A program made the position numbers and the translations under genes. The notes beneath the pieces are model-generated. The model did not search any database. It was given only the letters and a program-made list of their open reading frames with translations, and was not told the DNA's origin. DNA of 64,000 nucleotides, taken from NCBI RefSeq assembly GCF_905147365.1, contig NC_056421.1:13534001-13598000 (forward strand), written 5' to 3'. Source of the stretch: Aricia agestis (Eukaryota > Arthropoda > Insecta > Lepidoptera > Lycaenidae). Below, piece by piece: positions 54,346-64,000 of the stretch (positions are counted from its first letter, which is position 1; each line of letters begins with the position of its first letter).

Positions 54346-55830
54346 GCAGCTTCGCCCACGTAAATGAGATATTTCTAATATAGTCCACAAAAAGCCTATG
54401 ATCCTTCACGTGATCTACTTCTTATCTGATCCAAATAACAGAAAAAATGCTCTAGTAGTTCGTGAGATAAGCCCTTTCAAATAATTTCCCCCGTTTTTTA
54501 CACATTTTCCTCTATTTCTTGGCTCCTATTAGTCTTAGCGTTATAAAATATAGCCTATAGCCTTCCTTGGTAACTGGGCTATCTAACACTGAAATATGTT
54601 TTTAAATCGGACCAGGTAGTTCCTGACATAAGCGCGTTCAAATAAGCCCTTTCAAATAATTTCTCCCGTTTTTTCCACATTTCCCTATATTTCTATCCTC
54701 GCTCCTATTAGTCTTAGCTAGGGAATGCAATCCCGCAAGATAATTTCAATCCCGGTATTTGCGGGACTGAACCATCACAATCCCGCTGGATCCCGGTATT
54801 TGCGGGATCCCGCAGGGTGAACTTAAACTTTCAAAATAAATGGTTATAATGACTTTACTTGATAGACTCCGTTTTAGTCTTAGAAACTCAACTGAAACAA
54901 ATTTATTCTCACACTTTTTATTACAACGGTTTATATAATACTTTAGACTTTAGATGTAATAATAAAAGAAAAACTAAACATTTTTTGGAAATGGTTACGT
55001 AATATTAATAGTTAAAATAAACTCGAAACATGCTTAGGTATTTATTTTAATATTTTATTTTAAAAAATCTTTTTTTTTTCGAAATATAGGGAAAATTGTG
55101 CTAAAAGATTCCGTTACAAACTATACCTAAGTTCAAGCTTATAAAAGTATGTTAAAAAAGTTAGGGTATTAATTTTGTCGTCTGCCAAACGGCTCCAGAT
55201 ATTCGACACAAGGTAGCCAGAAGCTAAAAAATTTCGCTCAGCTTCCACGCTGGTTGGCACAATTGTCATTTAAAGTGAAATATAGGTGAATTAAAGGTAA
55301 ATTGTTTAGTGGGCTGCCTGTAGCCAGTTCATGCACCCCCTCGCGCAGAGTTACACGTATGAATCAAGCCTCTTTGTAATCCCGCTAGTCCCGCGGGATC
55401 CCGCTATATTTTCGACCGGGATTAGTCCCGCAAAATGCATGCGGGATCCCGGTATTTCGGGATCCCGGTATCCCGGTATTGCATTCCCTAGTCTTAGCGT
55501 GATTAAATGTAACCTATAGCCTTTCTCAATAACTGGGCTATCTAACACTGAAATAATTTTTCAAATCGGACCAGTAGTTCCTGAGATTATCGCGTTCATA
55601 ATATAAGCCCTTTCAAATAATTTCCCCCCGTTTTTTCCACATTTTCCTCTATTTCCTCGCTCCTATTAGTCTTGGCGAGATAAAATATAGCCTATAGCCT
55701 TCCTCGATAAATGGACTATCTAACACTGAAAGAATTTTTCAAATCGGACCAGTAGTTCCTGAGATTAGCGCGTTCAAACAAACAAACTAACAAACTCTTC
55801 CGCTTTATAATATTAGTATAGATTAGGGCA
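54346..55830 (+). repeat. tandem array of the CCCCCGTTTTTTCCACATTTTCC module, split by a hAT element
   Basis: Units of about 175 bp contain GCCCTTTCAAATAATTT, CGTTTTTTCCACATTT, CTCCTATTAGTCTTAGC, AACTGGGCTATCTAACACTG and AAATCGGACCAGTAGTTCCTG. Units begin near 54471, 54648 and 55605; the sequence around 55499-55600 is the continuation of the unit interrupted at 54718. Same family as 22328. Confidence 0.75.
54719..55490. mobile_element. hAT-like non-autonomous transposon, 772 bp, exact 8-bp duplication
   Basis: The ends TAGGGAATGCAAT and ATTGCATTCCCTA are perfect 13-base inverted repeats, and GTCTTAGC stands at both sides (54711-54718 and 55491-55498). Subterminal regions are full of ATCCCGGTATTTGCGGGATC-type words, in both orientations, which could be transposase-binding clusters. 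The interior shows no transposase. TAGGG...-type ends with an 8-bp duplication fit the hAT superfamily. Confidence 0.85.
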
Positions 55831-56065
55831 AATTCGTGACTTTGGGGCATTTTTCATAGAAACAAGTCGAAAGTACCTATTTCAGAGCTAATATTCTGCT
55901 CAATATAATAAATACAAATTATGGCGTTGCCGTGCATCTTCCACACGGTGTTTGTGTGCGTGCGACTAGACATATGCGAATTATAATAATATGCTAAATA
56001 TGCTATGCTTTACCGGGACAGTCCTCGAGCGCCACACATGTTGGAACGAAGTTCCTTATCGCGCG
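55831..56065. other. anonymous DNA
   Basis: No recognised feature. Confidence 0.35.
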
Positions 56066-56360
56066 TTCGGCGTAAATCTGAAGGCTAGACAGAACGATAT
56101 TTGACCTTGATTTGACCTCGACACTTTTTTATTAGTAAGTAAGTACCTGCATGTTAGGGGCAGAGGGCGTTGATAGTAAGTATTCCTGTGCGTCAACTAG
56201 ATGGCGATTTTTGTAAATAAACAGCGACGCGTTGTTAGTGGGCGTATAGATGGCGTTTTTTTAATATTTTTTTTAATGTATATAATATACAGGTTTTATG
56301 AACATAAGAAATAACTTCGTTCCATTCGGGTGTCCCTTGACACCTCTCAAGTTTTTTACT
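56066..56360 (+). repeat. unclassified dispersed repeat Q, copy 2
   Basis: Same block order as 49343-49637, with small indels; ends CATTCGGGTGTCCCTTGACA. Confidence 0.75.
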
Positions 56361-56388
56361 AGAATTGTTCTGGTGTCCTCATTAAGGT

Positions 56389-56602
56389 ACAAGTTGGAAG
56401 CCGGCTACAAGAAGCGGCAGCAGACGACGTGTCGTCGCGACACTACTGGTTTCTATGCATATTTCTATGAAAAGTGTCGCCAGCTTCGTGTCGCTAGCTG
56501 CGGAGGGTGTTTCATAGAAGTACATAGAAACCAGTAGTGTCGCGACGACATGTCGTCTGCAGCTGATGTCGCGTGTCGCCTGGTTCCATCTTCAAACTTG
56601 TT
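56389..56602. mobile_element. fold-back MITE with long GC-rich arms
   Basis: The left arm ACAAGTTGGAAG, GCAGACGACGTGTCGTCGCG and ACACTACTGGTTTCTATG is mirrored by CATAGAAACCAGTAGTGTCG, CGACGACATGTCGTCTGC and CTTCAAACTTGT. Each arm also contains a self-complementary GACGACGTGTCGTC word. A 79-codon frame through it is a by-product. Confidence 0.75.
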
Positions 56603-56892
56603 ATTCTATAATATATTTTGTCTCTTACGATATTTTTATAAAACTACCAGGAATTCATAGCTAACCAGACGCCCATCTGGTCTGTGGCCCGCATTAATTT
56701 ATACCGTCCCCAGTTTACTATCACATAAAACGCTCGTAAAATGCAGGGCCGGCGAAACGGGATTAGAGTGCACGTCTTCGGATATTTGCCTGAGGGTTTT
56801 AAGATTCTTATGGGACATGAAAAATGTGGTAAAAATAACTAAAGTGACAATATGTGTGTTCATGATAGTTATCTTTAACGTTGACGAAACCC
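56603..56892. other. anonymous DNA
   Basis: No recognised feature. Confidence 0.35.
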
Positions 56893-57022
56893 TTTTTTTA
56901 TATAAGGGGTCAAACGAGTTGGGTCACCTGATGGAAAGCCACTACCTACCGTCGACCGTGGACACTCCCAAGTCCCAACATAATAGTGCATTGCCGGCCT
57001 TTTAAAGGGAATACGCTCCCTT
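56893..57022 (-). mobile_element. 3' fragment of the GTTTGCCCCCTTA-tail retroposon (minus)
   Basis: ATAAGGGGTCAAACGAGTTG, GGGTCACCTGATGGAAAGCC and GTGCATTGCCGGCCTTTTAA; diverged and 5' truncated. Confidence 0.6.
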
Positions 57023-57119
57023 CTTTGTTACAACTTACAAGTTATTATAACAGTTCCTGTTATCAACCAGTTAAAAAATCTGATTAAATGTTACACATAC
57101 ATACGCTCTTTTTTTATTG

Positions 57120-57234
57120 AAATCCACGAATCTCCTTTTCCCGGGAAATCCCGGCATCCCGTATCCTGGTAAATCCCGGTATCCCGTATCCCGGGAAATT
57201 TCAGTATCCCGTATCCCGGGAATCGCTAGCCCTG
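57120..57234. mobile_element. one end of a hAT-like element with CCCGGGATACGGGATA words
   Basis: On the minus strand it begins CAGGGCTAGCGATTCCCGGG and then repeats ATACGGGATAC words four times. CAGGGCTAGCG is a hAT-type terminus; the partner end was not found. Confidence 0.5.
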
Positions 57235-57269
57235 TCCCTCACTATAATTAAGAATACCCACGCACTCAA

Positions 57270-57811
57270 ATGAAATTTCGTAGCAAAATTGACTCTCGTT
57301 TTGATGTTTGTAAGAATAGGATTATTTTTAGGCACACAGATAATATTTCTAAATTTACTTTTCGTGTGTTGTCTATTTTGGGTTTTAATATTATTTCACA
57401 GTCAGCCTTTTGCTTTTCTGTCCCTTTTTTAGATGAACGTAGTGTCTTGTGTGTGCCTAAAAGTATCATCAGCCGAATTTCACAAAATCCGTTTCATAAT
57501 TTTTTCTTGAAAAAAGCAATACATTTATTTATGAATTCAAATTTTGACAATGATAATATTAGTGACGAATCTTGGCTAAGAACGCCGATTCCAACTTGAA
57601 ATTATCGAGAAATTTTGTCTATGCAAAATTATTCTCAAATCTCATCCCTAGTAGGTACACTCCATCACTAGACAGACTACAGAGTATTCGAAATTCGAGA
57701 GCGGCCACCTCACCTATTTGTCATCCGTCTTGCCTCCCATCTGTTACCGTCACGGTTGATTCACGTGACCCTTATGCTAACGACATAGAGGTCGATATAC
57801 AGGTAATTTAA
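57270..57811 (+). pseudogene. unrecognised, possibly decayed reading frame
   Basis: A frame from 57270 to 57599 encodes 109 residues with ILGFNIISQSAFCFSVPF and ISDESWLR; a second frame (57572-57811) continues with SRYTPSLDRLQSIRNSRA and ends in a duplicated segment. The two overlap by about 28 bases and could be one frame broken by a shift. I recognise no family. It could be a remnant of a transposon protein or chance. Confidence 0.25.
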
Positions 57812-57897
57812 CAGCGAACGGTGTGCAATTTCACGTGACCCTTATGCTAACGACGTAGAGTTCACTATATAGGTACTATAATTGCGAATGGTCAGCA
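57761..57897 (+). repeat. 69-bp tandem duplication
   Basis: TCACGTGACCCTTATGCTAA is found at 57761 and 57830, each followed by CGAC-TAGAG and GCGAA-GGT words. The second unit carries substitutions. Confidence 0.8.
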
Positions 57898-58056
57898 CCC
57901 TACAGACTCCTGTGTGCCTGGTAACTCGATGCAATACCACACATAAATCAACAGGAGGGCTATTTTTGGACGATTGTCTCGATTTATAAAGGTAGCTTTG
58001 AGCCGTGACGAGTGTACCTCTGGAGGGAGATTCGAGATAAGGAGGTAACTCCTTTC
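57898..58056. other. anonymous DNA
   Basis: No recognised feature. Confidence 0.35.
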
Positions 58057-58427
58057 TTAACACTAGAAGGGCCGGGCTTCATGCTATACCTTCAAAGACC
58101 GCAGCGGTCAATTTGACGGTACTAGAGATCAAGTCCGAATTCTTATGAAATTATTGCATATTTTGCATAAAAATAATATAAATTTATTATTTTATTAACG
58201 GTAAACAATTTCAGCACTAAACTGAGTAACATTTCTAGCAAGTAATAGGTTTTTTTAAACTCTTTTGTACATTTTCCACACAGAGCTTTTTTACAGATAG
58301 AGCTGTTTTCACATATTTTTTTTACAATTACATACTATTGATTTGACATTAGTGTCTCTTATTGTTTTTAGTACATAGTTCACTTGTTTTAGAATTAGTT
58401 TCTTGTCTTTTAATCGCATTTGAAGTG

Positions 58428-59586
58428 TTTTTAGGGTTCCGTACCTCAAAAGGAAAAAACGGAACCCTTATAGGATCACTTTGTTGTCCGTCTGTCCGTC
58501 TGTCAAGACCCTTTTTCTCAGGAACGCGTGGAGGTATGAAGCTGAAATTTATATCAATTACTCAGGTCTACTGTCCCTTGAAGCTGTGAAAAAATCAAAC
58601 TTCTAAGCCAACGCAATCAAAAGATACAGCCGTTTATGCCGCAAATTTTCGACACTTGCAAGGGAATCAAAACCTACAGGGTGCTTCCCGTGAACTCAGA
58701 ATCTTGAAATTTGGTACGAAGCAACGTCTTATAGCACAGATAAAGGAAAAATTACGAAAACCATAAATTTTTAGTTACATCACATAATATATATTTTTTT
58801 TAATAATTTTAAACTTACTACCCATTTCCTCATAAACGCGTAGAGGTATTAAATTGAAATTCATACCAAATACTCAGGTCTATAATACCTTTAAGCTGTA
58901 ACAAAATCAAACTTCTATGTCAACGCAATCAAAAGAAACAGCAATTTAAGCTGCATATTTTGAAACTCGCAAGTACTCGCAAGGGAATCAAAACCTAAAG
59001 GGTACTTCCAGTCGACCTAGAATCTTGAAATTTGGCATGAAGCAACGTTTTATAGCACACATAAAGGAAAAATTCCGAAAACCTTAAATTTTTAGTTACA
59101 TTACAAAATATATATTTTTTAATAAATATAAACTTATTACTTTTTTCCTCATGAACGCGTAGAGCTATCAAGTTGAAATTCATATCAAATACTTAGATCT
59201 AATTGCCTTTAACCCGTGAAAAAAAAAATTCTAAGTCAACGCAAAAACTCAAAACGCAAAAGTACAACCATTGATACCGCAAGTCGCGACCGACCGCCGC
59301 CGCCGCCGATAGTCTGCTGCAAGGCTAGTATAAGTGTTTCAGTTATATTATAGATAAATGATATGTGTTAATATAAAATAAAGGATTACTTAAACGATAA
59401 AGAGATCTTTGTCTTAAATTTATGCTCCTCCATCTTTCCCCATTGTAATGTTATGAATTTCATTTTGCAATAAAAATACCATAGTTATGACTCGATTGTC
59501 GTAATGAACGAACTTTGTAAACCTTGCAGGTTTGTACGGAACCCTCGGTGCGCGAGTCCGACTCGCACTTGGCCGGTTTTTTTTTT
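58428..59586 (+). mobile_element. GGGTTCCGTAC-type repeat with three internal tandem units, nested
   Basis: Starts TTTTTAGGGTTCCGTACCTC, has TTGTCCGTCTGTCCGTCTGT, and ends GTACGGAACCCTCGGTGCGC, CTCGCACTTGGCCGG plus a T run. Between the ends a unit of 312-319 bp repeats three times, each starting CTCA-GAACGCGT-GAG at about 58519, 58831 and 59150. Units carry TGCAAGGGAATCAAAACCTA and AATCTTGAAATTTGG. The tandem units are absent from the other copies in this window. Confidence 0.8.
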
Positions 59587-59975
59587 CACATAGTCTGCAC
59601 CTATTTCGCTCACTAGTTCAAGGATAAAATCATAACGATTTTTTTTATTTCTATGACTTTTTGGTATAGAATTCACGGGTTTATAGCTGTTAAATCAAGT
59701 ATATTGCAAAAAAACGTGAACAGGCTAGGCCAGGAAGTATATTTTGCTGGCAACGACGTCCTACTCCACTAGCGTCTGGAGGAATACAAGTCCATTCACA
59801 CGTCACTTGCTACTTGTAACATACCGACTTCCGGTACTGAAGATGTCCTAGCTAATCGTCCATCGGATGCTGTTCACAAGCCGCTAATAGATCTATCAGA
59901 TTACAGATACCATTCGCGCAAAGGACGCGCCGTTGTGCGAATTTACAATAATATCTACATTTGTAGCAGATAAAT

Positions 59976-60158
59976 CTACTTCGAAGTCTTCTGATGAAGA
60001 TGTGACCAGTCACGGTTTTTACTAGCACTGCCTGTTATATCATCACTACTTTCATCACCCGACATATCTTCTTGTATATCCATAAATCGCAACAGTTCTT
60101 GTTCTATTTGAGAACTTCTGAGGCGGCGACGCATTTTTTTATGACTGCTCGAAATCAA
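59976..60158 (-). pseudogene. piggyBac-like transposase, N-terminal remnant
   Basis: 60 codons starting MISSSHKKMRRRLRSSQIEQ and continuing ELLRFMDIQEDMSGDESSDD before an in-frame TAG. The MRRRL start with an acidic serine-rich stretch is characteristic of the N-terminus of piggyBac-like transposases. Met9 is an alternative start. The DDD catalytic domain and C-terminal zinc finger expected over a further 450-550 residues are not recognisable, partly because of the nested repeat. Position and orientation fit the TTAA-bounded element. Confidence 0.55.
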
Positions 60159-60508
60159 TATTTACTATAAAATATAAGCAAGCTAGGCAGTAACAACTCA
60201 GAATTCAATTCAACATAAACAAAAACAAACATATCCATTTTAGTTTGAAGATATCGTTGTTTACTATTATCGCTGCCTTTATATAATATGTATGCCGTCA
60301 CATTGACTGTGCGCGGTCTTAGTAGGTATTTGTGATCGAATCTCTTAAAGAACATATAGTTAATTTTTTAAAATATAGATCTAGCCTAACAATAGCAAAT
60401 TAGGAAAAGTCATAAAATATGAAAAGAAACGAAAACATAGTTAGTGAAATATTTAGGAATGAAATTGCCTTGCGGTCAAATTGACTGCCTTGGTCTTTCT
60501 AGTGTTAA

Positions 60509-61351
60509 GGCGCTGTGGTTGTTGCAACTACGTAAAATGGGTTTTATAAATAATGTTTTTTGTAAATGAAATGTCTTTTTTTAAGTATAAAAAAGTACCG
60601 CATTAAAATTGAGAAAATTTCCTATACGCAAAGGTATATCAGTAGGTACACAATTCGGAAAATTCTGCTCGATAAAAAAAAAATCTCAAAGATGACTCTT
60701 ATAACGCTGTTTTTCATAATTAAATCATTTCATGGCTAAATTACACACTTTCTAGAAAAAACAAAAAATGTAGTACATTTGTCGTAACCTAACCTAAACG
60801 ATTTGATATATTTGATTTGTGTAGTACTAAAAAGTAAAAATAAAAGGTTTTTTTCTCCTATTTCCTATTATCAAGGTACGCGGCGAGCGCGTAAACACCA
60901 CTGTACAAGGCGCGCTGATACGAATGTTATTTTAATGTCCTTTGCGTCGATATTCGCACTGACAGACATCGACCTGCTAATTTTAGGGACTACTGGGCCT
61001 TAAGGATGAGCTTTGACGATTCGTTCATCGATCCATTTTCAAGTGTCGTGTTTGTGACAATAGTGTTGAAAATTGAAATACTAATTAGTAATTATATAGA
61101 GTTGATGATTTTAAAATTATGGCTAAGCACACACTCAATCATTTTTTTTTTGTTTGTATTATTTACTCGTTTGGACTTTGAATGCTACGATGGGCAGACA
61201 CACACACAGCCAGACAGACAAGTAGAACTTATAACATCCCTAATTTTTCATTATGTTTTCATCGAGGATAGAAATAGGTATTATTTTCGTGTTTGAAATT
61301 ACTTTTATTCTACAAATGAAAGAATATAAAATCCGCCATGTTGATATTTTA
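60509..61351. other. anonymous AT-rich DNA
   Basis: Short frames here have no recognised features. Confidence 0.35.
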
Positions 61352-61700
61352 AATAATCGGTCAAGTGCGAGTCGGACTCGCGCACGGAGGGTTCCGTACC
61401 ATTATAAAGCAAAATTAGGCAAAAATTTATAAGAATTTTTTATTTTATTTTAGTATTAAAATTAAATATTAAAGTACACATATAACTAAGGACTTTGAGA
61501 AAAATTCAAGTACCTACCTGTTGCCAGTTTTGATATAGAGCAAAAAAGGCCAAAAAAATGATGTTTTTTGTATGGGAGCCCCCTTAAATATTCATTTTAT
61601 TTTGTTTTTAGTATTTGTTGTTAAACCGGCAAGAGATATACATAACCTATGAAAATTTCAACTAGCTATTAGCTATTACCGTTCTTGAGTTACAGCCTGG

Positions 61701-61756
<56 letters not shown>

Positions 61757-61893
61757 GGACAGACGGACAGACGGACAGACGGACAGACGGACAGACGGAC
61801 AGACGGACAGACAGACAGACGGACAGACGGACAGACACCGAAGTCTTAGTAATAGGGTCCCGTTTTTACCCTTTGGGTACGGAACCCTAAAAA
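61352..61893 (-). mobile_element. GGGTTCCGTAC microsatellite-bearing repeat, copy 5, expanded microsatellite
   Basis: Minus-strand copy from AATAATCGGTCAAGTGCGAG to GGGTACGGAACCCTAAAAAC. The internal array (about 61702-61838) is unusually long, about 135 bases of CAGA units followed by a CGGACAGA higher-order pattern. Confidence 0.85.
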
Positions 61894-62577
61894 CGTAATA
61901 CTTAATATTATGTTATACAATGATTTGTCTTTGTCTGCTAAACATTTTCTAACATAATATTGCAGACCAACAATGTATAATATTATAACTATAACATCTT
62001 TATAAAAGCTGGATATTTTTATTAGTAAAAGGCCAAAAGTTTGTACGGCTTCATGAAACAATAGAGAAGTCTCTGAAAATAATGATAGTGGTTTTAAATC
62101 AAAGGCGGAGGATAATGTATGCGGCCTTCTCCCAAACTTTTTGAATTCTAAGTGGGTTCTGTACATAGAACTAAGAAATTGTAGACATTTGAAGCAAGGC
62201 TTTTGTGCATTGATTCCAGCGGGGCGGCCTAGAACGGACAACCGTTGATAGAGTTGAGGTGGTTTGATCGTGCCCGTAACTGTGCCGAAGCGGGGAGTGA
62301 AGCACCATGGGGTTTTAGTGGGTAGATCCTACGGGGAGTCCCACATACTAACTCTAGCCAATCTTTCCAATCCACCGGGGATGCGCAAAACATTTTCTCA
62401 TGTAAAAGGTGTGCATGTTTATTTTGTAGTATTATGTTTTCTTATTCCTTTTTATAAATCGCTTGTTAGTAAGTCGCTTTTATACGGTAGGTATGCCCGT
62501 TTCTTCACTTGTGACATTTCGACTCTCATCAATCATCATAGTTGATATTGTGCTGAAACACCTAGCAAAAGTAAACT
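61894..62577. other. anonymous DNA with a possible repeat block
   Basis: GCCGAAGCGGGGAGTGAAGC then ACCATGGGGTTTTAGTGGGT and CCTACGGGGAGTCCCACATA (62282-62348) has the look of a retroelement fragment. I cannot name it. Confidence 0.35.
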
Positions 62578-63006
62578 GAGCGCACCTGACCCTAACTTGA
62601 CTACATACTTAAACCTAGATCTCAAAATCTGTAAGGTCTAGAAAACTGATTTTTTGACACGAGTAACTTCAGTTTATGAAGATTGAATGCTCAAGACGAA
62701 AACACGATTACTGTAAAAATGCCCGATAGTTTCTTTTTTACAAAAAACCTTGTTTTAGACACATTTTTGCTTGGATCTTCGAAGTTTGCTGTCTTTTCTT
62801 TAATATTTTTTAATATCTAAAAAGGCATTGATAAAACCCAAATTTGCTCAAAACACTTTTTTCATAATCATTATAGTTCGACTTTTATTCAAGTAAAACT
62901 AACTTGGCGATGATTCCGCGCCGTCCTTTTTCACCTGGCATATGAAAGACGGGCGTGAGTGTGAAGAAAGGAGGACGATGTTTGATTTTTGGAGTCAGGA
63001 ACGCTC
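62578..63006 (-). mobile_element. TTAA MITE (ATCAAACATCGTCCTTC family), copy 3 (inverted)
   Basis: The ends GAGCGCACCTGACCCTAA and GGAGTCAGGAACGCTC are imperfect inverted repeats. The body is the reverse complement of 52139-52577 with small differences. TTAA is not preserved at either side. Confidence 0.7.
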
Positions 63007-63367
63007 ATTTTCGATCGCATCACGTGCCTTATGCGAGTATAGCCTTTATTATATGAAAAAAAGCGCGTAACTAAAGAAGTTTTACCACAAACTACTAGGG
63101 AATTATTGGCTAGAAAAATGGCGACTCATGATACTATTGTCTTATCTACCCGTTTCTACAGTCTACAAGTACCCTATATGGAAATACAGGGTTGAAAGAC
63201 CCCTAGAGACAATGCGAAAAGTGATATACATACTGATAGAGCTGGTAGAGTACTTGTAGGTATAGTCCGGTCGCAAGAGAGAAAATCGCCATTGAGAAAT
63301 TACTTGTGGCGTTCAAGTATTAAAATATTAGAATTTTGTAGAGCCTAATATTTTGTAGAGCCAAATA
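63007..63367. other. anonymous DNA
   Basis: No recognised feature. Confidence 0.35.
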
Positions 63368-63625
63368 CAGGGTGTAACAAAAACAAGTGATAATACTTTA
63401 GGGTGTGTACGTGTTCCTTGTAGAGAGTTTACTGTGAAAGTAGCAGCGCTGAAAGACCAAAATTTTTTTTCACTTTTGTATGAGGAAACTCGTGACGCTC
63501 GGACCCTTGCCCATACAAAAGTGGAAAAAAAAATCGTCTTTCAGCGCTGCTACTTTCACAGTGAACTCTCTACTAGGAACACGTACATACCCTAAAGTAT
63601 TATCACTTAATTTTGTTACACCCTG
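63368..63625. mobile_element. palindromic MITE, CAGGGTGTAACAAAA family, copy 3
   Basis: The arms CAGGGTGTAACAAAAACAAG and, mirrored, CTTAATTTTGTTACACCCTG extend inward through GTGTACGTGTTCCTTGTAG and AAGTAGCAGCGCTGAAAGAC. TA lies on both sides (63366-63367, 63626-63627). The best-preserved copy in the window. Confidence 0.85.
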
Positions 63626-64000
63626 TATATTTTCGTATGATATTGGATGTAATAATAATAATTTTATTTTATTACAATTTTAACAATAAAAGTATATTAG
63701 TAAAGTGGAAAAGTGCATAACAATTGTACTTATACGTATTTATTACTGTGAAATATATTTTCGTCTCTCCCACTTTTAGTTTATGAATTAGATGACATAA
63801 TAAACCCTACATAAAACCCTTCGTAAACTGACTTATCCATAAATATATGACAAACAGTTTTAAAAGTTGAATCGAATTCGTTACAATTTGTTAGTGAATG
63901 AACCAAGCTAGATGGTATCTGACTTGGCCGACGTCCAACTGTAACAATGAATCCATGATTCACTTTGAATGATAAAAATTGTGGACGATAACAATGATTT
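63626..64000. other. anonymous AT-rich DNA at the right edge
   Basis: No recognised gene or repeat. Confidence 0.35.

Larger units (their letters stand above)
58061..60504 (-). mobile_element. decayed piggyBac-like transposon, TTAA-flanked
   Basis: The ends CACTAGAAGGGCC (58061) and GGTCTTTCTAGTG (to 60504) are inverted and both are bordered by TTAA (58057-58060, 60505-60508). Subterminal GCGGTCAATTTGACGG near 58098 and GCGGTCAAATTGACTGCC near 60470 form a second inverted pair. A transposase N-terminus lies on the minus strand at 59976-60158; the rest of the gene is lost or unreadable. A 1.16-kb repeat (58428-59586) is nested inside. TTAA and the acidic N-terminus place it in the piggyBac superfamily. 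Confidence 0.8.

Noticed and set aside
56298..56537. 79-codon frame
   Set aside because: Runs through repeat Q and into a fold-back MITE.
63480..63683. 67-codon frame
   Set aside because: Falls within the palindromic MITE at 63368-63625.

Overview
This window looks like nuclear DNA from a moth or butterfly (Lepidoptera). It is AT-rich, has no prokaryotic gene layout, and almost everything that can be recognised is a lepidopteran-type interspersed repeat: short tRNA-headed retroposons, a retroposon ending in a GTTTGCCCCCTTATTTCAT-type tail, the widespread element bounded by GGGTTCCGTAC and GTACGGAACCC with an internal GTCT/CAGA microsatellite, many fold-back MITEs, and modules ending in CGCGGGC or AAATCGGTCCAGT phrases. 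No complete host gene could be identified, and no functional tRNA, rRNA or CRISPR array was seen. Layout. 1-1371 holds the 3' part of an insect multi-copy protein gene (DUF7869-like, possibly transposase-derived) broken by one extra A in an 11-A run; four copies of a 13-base motif follow it. A GC-rich island at 1969-2213 ends in an exon-like segment. 3.3-13.8 kb is anonymous AT-rich DNA studded with fold-back elements, retroposons and one striking 24-base perfect hairpin. 14295-14941 is a miniature LTR retrotransposon on the minus strand with two LTRs, a tRNA-Trp-like primer-binding site, a polypurine tract and a 4-base target duplication; a related solo LTR lies at 28993-29391. 15-38 kb is a patchwork of nested repeats, including a MITE inserted in another repeat, a tail-to-tail retroposon palindrome, two abutting fold-back elements and a 21-base tandem array split by a MITE. 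38.3-43.1 kb is the main coding feature: a CR1/Daphne-like non-LTR retrotransposon with both open reading frames apparently intact (ORF1 coiled coil plus RNA-binding domain; ORF2 endonuclease plus reverse transcriptase). 43-58 kb returns to repeats, including a 772-bp hAT-like element with an exact 8-bp duplication inside a tandem array. 58061-60504 is a decayed piggyBac-like transposon bounded by TTAA that still carries the start of a transposase and contains a second repeat nested in it. The remainder is repeats and anonymous DNA. How the parts work together. Only the LINE looks capable of encoding its own mobility: ORF1 should coat its RNA and ORF2 nick the target and reverse-transcribe. 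The SINE-like elements and retroposon tails depend on such enzymes supplied elsewhere. The TTAA, TA, TTA/TAA and 8-bp-duplication MITEs depend on piggyBac, Tc1/mariner, Harbinger and hAT transposases respectively, none of which is encoded intact here. Nesting gives a partial relative chronology. Family names are recognised from sequence alone and were not checked against a database.
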